In this document: positions 1 to 5,733 of the stretch, in pieces | How the letters are laid out: each line of letters begins with the position of its first letter | Position numbering within the stretch: position 1 is the first letter of the stretch | Source: Halobacteriales archaeon QS_9_67_15 | GTDB lineage: Archaea > Halobacteriota > Halobacteria > Halobacteriales > Haloarculaceae | Assembly: GCA_003023165.1 (NCBI GenBank) | Contig: PXSD01000050.1 | Span: 8,728-20,368 of the forward strand | Direction: 5' to 3' | Length of the DNA stretch: 11,641 bases | Position numbers and translations under genes: made by a program | Notes under the pieces: generated by a model | The model's input: only the letters and a program-made list of their open reading frames with translations | What the model was told of the DNA's origin: nothing | Database searches by the model: none

Positions 1-291
1 GACGCCGTCTACCGGAACGTAATGACCCAGATCGCGCCCTACTACTTCGACAACGAACTCATCAGCGCGAACCTCCAGCGGGTCAACGCCGACGACCGCC
101 CGGAGTACGTCTTCGAGATCAATGTCAACGACGACGACCTGAAGATCAAGGTCTCGAACAAGCTCGCCGACTACGAGTCGGCCGTCGACCGCTGGCACGT
201 CGACACCGAGAAGGCGACCGAAGCCGCTGAGGCTGCCGAAGGCGTCGACGCCCCCGACCGAGCGGCCGAGGCCGACGCCGAGACGACCTGA
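1..291 (+). CDS. Unrecognised acidic haloarchaeal protein, C-terminal part
   Basis: The frame is open from the first base of the window to a TGA at 289-291, so this is the last 96 residues of a gene that begins upstream. An internal ATG at 22 is not a convincing start because the frame is open before it and has the same composition. The visible part holds a compact segment with YYFDNEL, then the stretch VFEINVNDDDLKIKVSNKL, which has alternating hydrophobic and charged residues suggesting beta strands. An Ala/Glu/Asp-rich, probably disordered tail follows. The high acidity is typical of halophile cytoplasmic proteins. I see no catalytic motif, membrane helix or metal site and do not recognise the family. 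A TATA-like box at 354-361 starts the next gene, so the two are probably separate transcription units. Confidence is high that it is coding and nil for function. Confidence 0.75.
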   Translation, partial: DAVYRNVMTQIAPYYFDNELISANLQRVNADDRPEYVFEINVNDDDLKIKVSNKLADYESAVDRWHVDTEKATEAAEAAEGVDAPDRAAEADAETT

Positions 292-353
292 CGGGCGAGA
301 CGCCGACGAGTCGGCCCCGAAGCCGCTCCCCGCCGTGTCGTCGTAGCGGCAAG

Positions 354-361
354 CTATTATA
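354..361 (+). promoter_or_regulatory. TATA-like box of the phosphate permease gene
   Basis: The AT-rich octamer CTATTATA lies in GC-rich DNA, centred about 28 nt before the ATG at 386. This is the usual distance from an archaeal TATA box to the transcription start, so the transcript probably begins at or next to the start codon (leaderless). No Shine-Dalgarno motif is present. Confidence 0.6.
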
Positions 362-385
362 CCGACCGGCGGTAGCCGTCCCAAG

Positions 386-1558
386 ATGGCATCGTTGGCG
401 ATACTGCTGGTCGCGGCCGGGGCGAGTCTGTTCATGGCGTGGGCGATCGGTGCGGGGTCGTCCGGGTCCACGCCGTTCGCCCCCGCCGTCGGAGCGAACG
501 CGATATCGGTCATGCGCGCCGGCTTCATCGTCGGGATTCTCGGGCTCGCCGGCGCGGTGTTCCAGGGTGCCAACGTCACCGAAGCGGTCGGACAGGAACT
601 CATCCGCGGCGTCACGCTCTCGCCGGGTTCCGCCGTCGTCGGACTGCTGACCGCCGCGATCCTCGTCGCGATCGGCGTCTTCGCCGGCTACCCGATCGCG
701 ACCGCGTTCACCGTCACCGGTGCAGTGGTCGGTGTCGGCCTCGCGCTGGGCGGCGACCCGGCGTGGGCGAAGTACCGCCAGATCGCGGCGCTGTGGGTCG
801 CGGTCCCGTTCGTCGGCGGCGGCATCGCCTACGCCACCGCCCGACTGCTCAGGAGCGAGAGCGTGCCCGAGCGTCTCGCGGTTCCCGCCCTTGGTGGCCT
901 CGTCGGTGCGATCCTCGCCAACGTCGAGTTCGTCTTCCTCGGCTCGTCCGGCGAGCAGGCGTCGGTCGTCACGTCGGCCGCCACCGCACTCGGCGGGCCG
1001 CCGCTGGTCGTCCCGGTCGTCGTCTCACTGCTGCTCGCGACCCTCGCCGGGTTCGCCCTCTGGTGGGACGTGCGCGAGAACGGTGACCGCGGGCAACGCC
1101 ACTTCCTGCTCGTCCTCGGCGGCCTCGTCGCCTTCTCCGCCGGCGGGAGTCAGGTCGGCCTCGCGATCGGCCCGCTGGTCCCGCTGCTCGACCCCTTCGA
1201 CCTCCCGATCGTCGCAGTCCTGACCGGCGGTGGGCTCGGTCTCCTGGCCGGCTCCTGGACCGGTGCGCCGCGGATGATCAAGGCGATTTCCCAGGACTAC
1301 TCGTCGCTCGGCCCCCGTCGGTCGATCGCCGCACTCATCCCCTCGTTCGCGATCGCCCAGACCGCCGTCTTCTTCGGTATCCCCGTCTCGTTCAACGAGA
1401 TCATCGTCTCCGCCATCGTCGGAAGTGGCTACGCCGCCGGCAACAGCGCAGTCAGCCGCGAGAAGATGCTCAAGACCGTCCTCGCCTGGGTCGGGTCGCT
1501 CGCACTCGCGCTCGGCGTTAGCTACGGCGTGTTCACGGCGCTCGACGCCGTCCTGTGA
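386..1558 (+). CDS. PiT-family inorganic phosphate permease
   Basis: This 390-residue, very hydrophobic protein matches the PiT family (Pfam PHO4), ion-coupled symporters that import inorganic phosphate across the cytoplasmic membrane. It shows the inverted-repeat layout of the family. The N-terminal half carries PAVGANAISVMRAGFIVG and the GANVTEA stretch (residues about 61-67). The C-terminal half repeats the pattern with GIPVSFNEIIVSAIVGSGYA (about 333-352). A charged loop near residues 225-240 (WWDVRENGDRGQR) separates the halves. I estimate 10-12 membrane helices. The length is normal and I see no frameshift. The start is fixed by the TATA box at 354-361. Many archaeal PiT genes neighbour a DUF47 accessory gene, but none is seen here; the upstream neighbour is the unrelated acidic protein. 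It converges on the S6e gene. Substrate choice (phosphate rather than sulfate) and the coupling ion are inferred from the family. Confidence 0.88.
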   Translation: MASLAILLVAAGASLFMAWAIGAGSSGSTPFAPAVGANAISVMRAGFIVGILGLAGAVFQGANVTEAVGQELIRGVTLSPGSAVVGLLTAAILVAIGVFAGYPIATAFTVTGAVVGVGLALGGDPAWAKYRQIAALWVAVPFVGGGIAYATARLLRSESVPERLAVPALGGLVGAILANVEFVFLGSSGEQASVVTSAATALGGPPLVVPVVVSLLLATLAGFALWWDVRENGDRGQRHFLLVLGGLVAFSAGGSQVGLAIGPLVPLLDPFDLPIVAVLTGGGLGLLAGSWTGAPRMIKAISQDYSSLGPRRSIAALIPSFAIAQTAVFFGIPVSFNEIIVSAIVGSGYAAGNSAVSREKMLKTVLAWVGSLALALGVSYGVFTALDAVL

Positions 1559-1692
1559 GCGGCGACCGACGGACCCCGCGACCGACCGCTCTTCGGCGTC
1601 TCGGGTCGGCTCTGACAGAAAGACAGCGTCGTCACTGCTCGGGTGAGAAACCGAACGACCGCCCCGAGTCGACCGGAGGTCGTCAGGAAGCG

Positions 1693-2029
1693 TTACTCGT
1701 CGTCGCCGAGCAGGTCGGCGGGGTCCTCGTCGCCGCGCTCGGACGGTCACGCGCTTGCGCTCGCCGTCGCGGTTCGGCTCGTAGCCGGTCCCACCGGTCA
1801 GGAGGATCTGCTTGAGCTGGGTGCCGCGCACGTCCTCGCGCATCGGTCGACCGGTCTCGTCGGAGCCGCCGGTGATCTCCACCGTGTAGCCCGACAGGCC
1901 GACGCTTCCCCCGTCGACCTCCTCACCGATCTCGCGCCCGATGAATCGGTTCGCGTCCTGTCCGTCGACCTCGACCTGATAGGTGTGGCCGTCCTCCGGG
2001 TCGGAGACGGCGACCGTGAAATCTGCCAT
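1693..2029 (-). pseudogene. rps6e: 30S ribosomal protein S6e, internal deletion with frameshift
   Basis: From the ATG at 2029 the first 96 residues are a clear haloarchaeal S6e, a small-subunit ribosomal protein. They include VDGQDANRFIGREIGEEVDG, then EITGGSDETGRPMREDVRG and LLTGGTGYEPNRDGERKRV. After RVTV the frame turns to Arg/Pro-rich nonsense and would stay open far into the convergent permease gene. One base over, the same strand reads ERGDEDPADLLGDDE followed by TAA at 1693-1695, the expected acidic S6e tail. The junction is near 1741. About 16-17 residues normally lie between these blocks (from family memory), so roughly 50 nt is missing, and a loss of 50 nt gives exactly the frame change seen. 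The remaining sequence is undamaged. It is either a recent mutation or an assembly error; the latter seems likelier for a core ribosomal protein, unless a second copy exists. Confidence 0.85.
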
Positions 2030-2050
2030 GTAGGTCCGAAGTCAGCGCGG

Positions 2051-2058
2051 ATTCAAAA
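2051..2058 (-). promoter_or_regulatory. TATA-like box of the S6e gene
   Basis: Read on the minus strand this is TTTTGAAT, centred about 26 nt before the S6e ATG at 2029, giving a leaderless start. The box is intact although the gene body is damaged. Confidence 0.5.
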
Positions 2059-2157
2059 GCCCGTCGGAACGCCGCCTCGGACGCGCCAGCCGAGCACACA
2101 CCGGGACGCGGACGGTTCGCTCGGACCGCTCGCTCTGCGCCGGGGTCGCCGGACCGA

Positions 2158-2346
2158 GAGCACACGAGTCGTGACCGGCTGCCTGTCACGGCAGGCGACC
2201 ACGTCGAGGTCGTCGCCCGCGACCATCTCCTCCCAGAGGACCGTCACGTCTTCGGGAGCGAGTTCCGCGTCGCCGGGAGTGAGCGTCCGATACAGGTCGA
2301 GTCGGTCGTCCAGTTCGTCCGCACGGACGGGTCTCGCCGCGGCCAT
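2158..2346 (-). pseudogene. N-terminal fragment of a GNAT-family acetyltransferase
   Basis: From an ATG at 2346 the minus strand encodes about 63 residues resembling the start of GNAT N-acetyltransferases, which move an acetyl group from acetyl-CoA to an amine. They read VRADELDDRLDLYRTLTPGD, then LWEEMVAG and the strand-like LDVVACRDRQPVTTRVLSV. The pattern alpha1, LYRTLTP, LWEEM, then VA..DG.VV.T.VL is the usual beginning of this fold. The acetyl-CoA binding motif (R/Q-x-x-G-x-G/A) and the rest of the domain are absent in all three frames down to the S6e promoter, so the enzyme cannot be functional. After about residue 71 of the open frame the translation becomes Arg/Ser/Pro-rich noise. There is no clear TATA box upstream. 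The fold assignment rests on a short match, so confidence is moderate. Confidence 0.45.
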
Positions 2347-2397
2347 CGAGTCTCGACTCGGCCTGCACACCGACCGGCCAAGAGACCGGACGGTTCG

Positions 2398-2424
2398 GGG
2401 CCCGTGACGGGCCCAAAACCCTTA
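2398..2424 (+). promoter_or_regulatory. Short hairpin next to the promoter of the small membrane protein
   Basis: GGGCCC at 2398-2403 and again at 2409-2414 can pair around a 5-nt spacer. The AT-rich stretch AAAACCCTTA at 2415-2424 follows immediately and is the best TATA candidate for the ATG at 2449. A palindrome just upstream of the TATA box could be a regulator site, but GGGCCC arises easily at this GC content. Confidence 0.3.
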
Positions 2425-2448
2425 CCAGGTCCGGTCGAACGGGGTGCT

Positions 2449-2676
2449 ATGTCGGGTTGGTCTCCGCAGTCGCCCTCTGGTCCCGTCGTCGTTGGTGTCG
2501 CGTTTGCGTACGCGGTCGTGCTGGCGTACCTGGTTCTGATACGCGGGGCAATACTGCTCGGGGTCATCGTGGGGCTGGTAGTCGTGGCCGTGTACTTCCT
2601 CTGGCGGCTCCTCGTCGCGGTCGAGGCGGTCACCGACGGCGCTCACCGCATCGCCGACGAACGAGAACAGAACTGA
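2449..2676 (+). CDS. Small membrane protein with two predicted helices
   Basis: This 75-residue protein begins MSGWSPQSPSGP and has two hydrophobic segments, residues about 11-30 and 33-54 (with YAVVLAYLVLIRGAILLGVI across the turn), joined by a short loop containing Arg. A charged tail follows (VTDGAHRIADEREQN) that is probably cytoplasmic. The frame is open from an upstream GTG at 2404, but the ATG at 2449 is preferred because an AT-richer patch at 2415-2424 lies about 29 nt before it, fitting a leaderless transcript. Small two-helix proteins of this kind are common in haloarchaea and mostly uncharacterised. I recognise no functional motif. Its neighbours (GNAT scrap upstream, dCTP deaminase-like gene converging downstream) give no hint of role. 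Confidence 0.65.
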   Translation: MSGWSPQSPSGPVVVGVAFAYAVVLAYLVLIRGAILLGVIVGLVVVAVYFLWRLLVAVEAVTDGAHRIADEREQN

Positions 2677-2705
2677 GCGCGACGCTCTCGGCCGCTGTCC
2701 GTCGA

Positions 2706-3137
2706 TCAGGCCCGGTCGACGCCGATGACAGTCGAGACGCGAGCGTTCTCCTTCAGACGGATGCCCGCACCGCCGACAGAGAGGGGCACGTTGCCGAGTT
2801 CGGACACGTGGAGCGTCGAGTGAAACGCCCCCCGCGCTCGCAGGGCGTCGCGCGTCTGCACTGTCGCAACGGTGTCGGCGGGAAGCGCCAGCGACTCGTT
2901 GTACTCGAGCAGGTACTGTCCCCCGTCCAGGTGCCACCACTGGTAGTCGTCGTCCTCGTCGCGGTACTGGCGGTCGTGGGGTTCCAGGTCCGCGGCCTCG
3001 AGTTCGCCGCCACCGAAGTCGACGCGACCCGGCGACGCTACCTCGTACACCTCCGTGACCGTGAGGTCGACGCCGCGCCCCTCGGTCTGGGTCGGTTCGT
3101 GGACGATGTCCTCGACGAAGGCCGTCAGCGCTGCCAT
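2706..3137 (-). CDS. dCTP deaminase/dUTPase-like protein, short haloarchaeal form
   Basis: This 143-residue protein is related to the dCTP deaminase/trimeric dUTPase superfamily, which removes dUTP or makes dUTP from dCTP to keep uracil out of DNA. Visible blocks are ERGVDLTVTEVYEV (residues about 20-33), GQYLLEYNESLALPADTVAT (about 73-92), the LRARGAFHSTLHVSELG region and SVGGAGIRLKENARVST near the end. These follow the order LEYNE, P..., R..L.RRG, GG.GI.L..NAR seen in the superfamily. The usual substrate motif of large Dcd enzymes (G-x-x-D-x-G-[FY]-x-G) is not obvious, so the exact reaction is uncertain. The ATG at 3137 is chosen over an upstream TTG because the TATA-like box at 3161-3168 lies about 27 nt before it. 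It is separated from the upstream M29 gene by a 147-nt repeat-rich gap and has its own promoter. Confidence 0.72.
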   Translation of the reverse strand: MAALTAFVEDIVHEPTQTEGRGVDLTVTEVYEVASPGRVDFGGGELEAADLEPHDRQYRDEDDDYQWWHLDGGQYLLEYNESLALPADTVATVQTRDALRARGAFHSTLHVSELGNVPLSVGGAGIRLKENARVSTVIGVDRA

Positions 3138-3160
3138 GTCGAGTGTGACGACCGGTCGCG

Positions 3161-3168
3161 TCAAAAGA
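3161..3168 (-). promoter_or_regulatory. TATA-like box of the dCTP deaminase-like gene
   Basis: On the minus strand this reads TCTTTTGA, centred about 27 nt before the ATG at 3137. It resembles the S6e and M29 boxes and supports the shorter, leaderless start. Confidence 0.5.
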
Positions 3169-3185
3169 GTGGGGACAGCGCTGGG

Positions 3186-3287
3186 TCACTGCGTTCGCCG
3201 GAAGACTCGCTCCGCTCGCCTTTCGAGCCCTGTCTCACTCGCGCTCGACGGGACCCCGCTCAGTCTCGGAGGCCCTCGCTCCGCTCA
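3186..3287 (-). repeat. Cluster of GAGCGnAGCGAG repeat motifs
   Basis: The gap between the M29 and dCTP deaminase-like genes holds four degenerate copies of one 12-16 nt motif. On the + strand they appear near 3186-3199 (with CACTGCGTTCG), 3205-3220 (ACTCGCTCCGCTCGCC), 3234-3248 (CTCACTCGCGCTCGAC) and 3274-3287 (CCTCGCTCCGCTCA). On the minus strand the core is GAGCGGAGCGAG or GAACGCAGTGA. The last copy overlaps the M29 stop codon. The same core forms hairpin loops elsewhere in the window (8736-8755, 9891-9979, 10829-10854). Confidence 0.55.
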
Positions 3288-4379
3288 GTCCTCGCTTTCC
3301 TCCCACCTGAAGACGCCGTCGCGTTGGACCACCTCGCCGTCGACCTCTAGCCGGGAGTCGCCGGTCATGTCGGTGATGAGGTCGACGTGGACTGCCGAGT
3401 CGTTGCCGGACTCGCCCTCTGGCAGGCAGGCGTCGTAGGCGCGCCCGAGCGCGAGGTGGATCGTCCCGGCCATCTTCTCGTCGAAGAGGATCCGCCCCGT
3501 CGGCCGGTCGATGCCGCGGTTCATCCCGATCCCCAGTTCGCCGAGCTCCCGAGAGCCGCCGTCGGTCTGGATGATCTCGTCGATCACGTCTTCGCCCTGT
3601 GGGGCCTCCCAGTCGACGACGACGCCGTCCTTGAACGTCAGTTTCACGTCGCGCACGTCCCGGCCGCGGATGGTCATCGGCACGTCGAAGGTGACGACGC
3701 CGGCGGTGTCGTAGGGGGCGGTGAACACCTCGCCGGAGGGCAGGTTGTGCGAGTCGTAGGCGACGCTCGCGGCGGAGTTGACCGCCGACCGTCCGTCGAC
3801 GAACAGCGTCAGGTCGGTCCCCTCGTTGACAATGCGGACCTCCTCGCCGTCGTCCAGGATCTGCTTTAGCTTGTTCATCTCCGCGGCGAGCGACTCCCAG
3901 TCGCGCAGGGTCGCGTCGTAGACGAAGTCGGTGTAGGCCTCGAAGGACATCCCGGCCTGCTGGGCGAGGGCGCGTGTCGGGTGGACCGTCGACACCCAGT
4001 CCGTGGCGAGGCGTGCTTCCCTGATCCCCTCACGTGCGCGACCGTACTCCTGTGTGCGCTCACCGGGGACGTCGGCCGACGCCGCCGTGTTGCGTCCGCC
4101 GCCCAGCGAGAGCACGCTGTCCGCGTTTTCGTATAGCGATAACTCGTGTATCGGGTCTTCGTCGAACTCACCGTCGTGTGTCCGGAGATAGGCGCGCTGG
4201 ACCTCCTCGGAGCCGTAGACGGTGGTCATGCTCGCCCCGCGGTCGCCCAGCACCTCGGCGACGGCGACCGCGAGGTCGTGTGCGCCCTCGTCGACGGACA
4301 CCACCACGTTGTCACCGGACTCGATCCGCGCGCTCCAGTCGACCAGCGTCTCTGCGTGGTCCCGAATACGGTCGTCCAT
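3285..4379 (-). CDS. Aminopeptidase, family M29 (AmpS/PepS type)
   Basis: This 364-residue metallopeptidase removes N-terminal residues from peptides in the cytoplasm. The whole M29 metal-site set is visible in order: Glu217 in LPSGEVFTAP, Glu281 in ELGELGIGMN, His308 and Tyr315 in LFDEKMAGTIHLALGRAY, and His331 and Asp333 in SAVHVDL. The spacing closely follows that of characterised M29 enzymes, so it should bind two metal ions and be active. The N-terminal domain (residues 1-200) has Rossmann-like ESGDNVVVSVDEGAHDLAVA and the SLGGGRNTA stretch. The start is the ATG at 4379, giving MDDRIRDHAETLVDWS as in relatives. The longer frame from 4481 adds an Arg-rich segment upstream of a good TATA box at 4403-4408 and is rejected. 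The gene is divergent from the iron-uptake lipoprotein gene and shares a 166-nt intergenic region with it. The nearest iron-box palindrome lies over 110 nt before its start, so co-regulation is doubtful. Confidence 0.9.
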   Translation of the reverse strand: MDDRIRDHAETLVDWSARIESGDNVVVSVDEGAHDLAVAVAEVLGDRGASMTTVYGSEEVQRAYLRTHDGEFDEDPIHELSLYENADSVLSLGGGRNTAASADVPGERTQEYGRAREGIREARLATDWVSTVHPTRALAQQAGMSFEAYTDFVYDATLRDWESLAAEMNKLKQILDDGEEVRIVNEGTDLTLFVDGRSAVNSAASVAYDSHNLPSGEVFTAPYDTAGVVTFDVPMTIRGRDVRDVKLTFKDGVVVDWEAPQGEDVIDEIIQTDGGSRELGELGIGMNRGIDRPTGRILFDEKMAGTIHLALGRAYDACLPEGESGNDSAVHVDLITDMTGDSRLEVDGEVVQRDGVFRWEESED

Positions 4380-4402
4380 GCTCGGGGGTCGGCCGCCACC
4401 GG

Positions 4403-4408
4403 CAAAAC
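4403..4408 (-). promoter_or_regulatory. TATA-like box of the M29 aminopeptidase gene
   Basis: On the minus strand the core is GTTTTG within CCGTTTTGCC, centred about 26 nt before the ATG at 4379. It is the only AT-rich stretch nearby and fits a leaderless transcript. Confidence 0.45.
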
Positions 4409-4489
4409 GGTGGCGCGACCCGTCAGCTTCCCGGAACCGAACGGCCGATTCTTCCCGATTGTTCCGGAGAGACGCATGCACTCCCGACG

Positions 4490-4505
4490 TTTAGGGTTGC
4501 CTAAA
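4490..4505. promoter_or_regulatory. Iron-box-like palindrome, upstream operator of the siderophore locus
   Basis: A perfect inverted repeat, TTTAGG-GTTG-CCTAAA, has 6-nt arms around a 4-nt spacer. It lies just upstream of the TATA box at 4518-4525, where TFB would contact DNA. The arms match the half-sites of DtxR/IdeR-family metal-dependent repressors. By analogy with haloarchaeal DtxR-type iron regulators, an iron-loaded repressor probably binds here. The identity of the regulator is inferred. Confidence 0.72.
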
Positions 4506-4517
4506 GTTCGTAACGAC

Positions 4518-4525
4518 TTTATAGA
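4518..4525 (+). promoter_or_regulatory. TATA box of the siderophore-binding lipoprotein gene
   Basis: TTTATAGA is a strong archaeal TATA-like element centred about 25 nt before the ATG at 4546. It sits between two iron-box palindromes, so repressor bound at both sites would enclose the core promoter. Confidence 0.7.
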
Positions 4526-4526
4526 A

Positions 4527-4540
4527 TTAGGTTCGCCTAA
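4527..4540. promoter_or_regulatory. Iron-box-like palindrome, downstream operator of the siderophore locus
   Basis: TTAGG-TTCG-CCTAA, an inverted repeat with 5-nt arms and a 4-nt spacer, begins directly after the TATA box and ends 5 nt before the ATG. Binding here would cover the transcription start. Its centre is 36 nt from that of the upstream palindrome, a little over three helical turns, so two dimers could lie near the same face (inference). Confidence 0.72.
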
Positions 4541-4545
4541 ATCCT

Positions 4546-5733
4546 ATGGGAAAGGACAAACGGTCACGGCGACAGTTCGTGCAATTGGGTGCCGGGTTGG
4601 CGGCCGGCCTGCTGGCCGGGTGCGCCAGCGACTCGTCGGACGGCGGTGGCGACGGTGTCACCGACACGCCGACGGCGACGCCGACCGACGAACCGACGGC
4701 GACGCCGACGGAGGCGCCCGACGAGACCGCGACGGGGACGCCGTACTCGGTCGCCATCGAACCGATGGGAAGCGTCGAGTTCGAGTCGGCACCCGAGACG
4801 TGGGTCGCCAACAACGGCTCCTGGGCGGACATGGGGATCGCACTCGGGCAGGACCCGCCTGAAGGGGTCTGGCTCACCGGCCGGTATCACACCCGCTACT
4901 ACGACGAGATTCCGGGTGTGAGCGTCGACAAGAGCGACATGGTCTCGCTCTCCCAGGGCGGGAGCGTGAGCAAGGAACTGCTCTACGAACTCGACGGGGA
5001 CGTCAACGTGATCGACCCCAACTTCCTCATGAACCGGTTCAAGGGCTGGGAGGAGAGCGACGTCACCGACGTCCGCGAGGAGACCGGTCCGTTCTTCGGC
5101 AACACGGTCTTCTCGACCGGTTACCCGTGGCACAGCGACTACCGCTACTACTCCATGATGGAGGCCTTTGAGAAGCTCGCGCAGGTGTTCCGGCAACAGG
5201 AGCGCTACGAGGCCTTCGAGGCCGTCCACGAGGAGTTCCAGACCAACCTCGCACCTGTGGTGCCGACACGGAGCCAGCGGCCGTCGGCGGCGGTCCTCTG
5301 GGGCGGCGGCGACGCCCCCAAGCAGTTCTATCCGTACACGATCGGCTCGGGAACGAGCTTCAAACACCTCCGTGACCTGAAGGTCAGGGACGCACTGGCC
5401 GACAGCGACGTCAAGGACTTCCACTCGAGTCGCGCGGCGATCGACTTCGAGACGCTCCTCGAGGTCGACCCGCCCGTGTTGTTGCTCCGCGGACAGGAGG
5501 CCAAATCCCGCTCCGAGTTCCGGGACACGGTCGTGTCGTTCTTCGAGGACCACGACACCGCGAGCGCGCTCACCGCGGTCCAGAACGGCGACGTCTACCG
5601 CGCCGGCGGGCTCTACCAGGGCCCCATCACGAACCTCGTGGTCACCGAACGGCTGGCTCACGAGCTCTACGACACCGACGCAGAACTGTTCGACCGCGAG
5701 CGCGTCGGCCAGGTCGTGAGCGGGAACCTGTAG
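4546..5733 (+). CDS. Iron(III)-siderophore ABC transporter substrate-binding lipoprotein
   Basis: This 395-residue protein captures a ferric chelate outside the membrane and delivers it to the permease encoded at 6656. The N-terminus has a twin-arginine signal (SRRQFVQ, residues 7-13), a hydrophobic stretch and a lipobox LLAGC with Cys26 as the predicted lipid anchor. A Thr/Pro/Glu/Asp linker (about 31-66) follows, including an 8-residue repeat PTATPTDE/PTATPTEA, typical of haloarchaeal surface lipoproteins. The remainder matches the periplasmic-binding family of FecB/BtuF type (Pfam Peripla_BP_2): WVANNGSWADMGIALGQ, DVNVIDPNFLM, a long backbone helix region around AFEKLAQVFRQQERYEAF, SAAVLWGGG, and NGDVYRAGGLYQGPITNLVV. 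Length is normal and the frame is intact. The start is fixed by the TATA box and operators upstream. The ligand cannot be read from sequence; the iron boxes favour a ferric siderophore over cobalamin. Confidence 0.9.
   Translation: MGKDKRSRRQFVQLGAGLAAGLLAGCASDSSDGGGDGVTDTPTATPTDEPTATPTEAPDETATGTPYSVAIEPMGSVEFESAPETWVANNGSWADMGIALGQDPPEGVWLTGRYHTRYYDEIPGVSVDKSDMVSLSQGGSVSKELLYELDGDVNVIDPNFLMNRFKGWEESDVTDVREETGPFFGNTVFSTGYPWHSDYRYYSMMEAFEKLAQVFRQQERYEAFEAVHEEFQTNLAPVVPTRSQRPSAAVLWGGGDAPKQFYPYTIGSGTSFKHLRDLKVRDALADSDVKDFHSSRAAIDFETLLEVDPPVLLLRGQEAKSRSEFRDTVVSFFEDHDTASALTAVQNGDVYRAGGLYQGPITNLVVTERLAHELYDTDAELFDRERVGQVVSGNL

Noticed and set aside
1025..2029. A 334-residue minus-strand frame that begins as S6e
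   Set aside because: Only the first 96 residues are protein-like. The rest follows a frameshift and runs antisense to the well-supported phosphate permease gene.
4380..4481. Extended N-terminus for the M29 aminopeptidase from 4481
   Set aside because: The added residues are Arg-rich and unlike family members, and the TATA box at 4403-4408 lies inside this stretch.
4666..4745. Repeat array in the DNA of the lipoprotein gene
   Set aside because: The repetition comes from the Pro/Thr/Glu linker codons of a haloarchaeal lipoprotein and is normal for such linkers.
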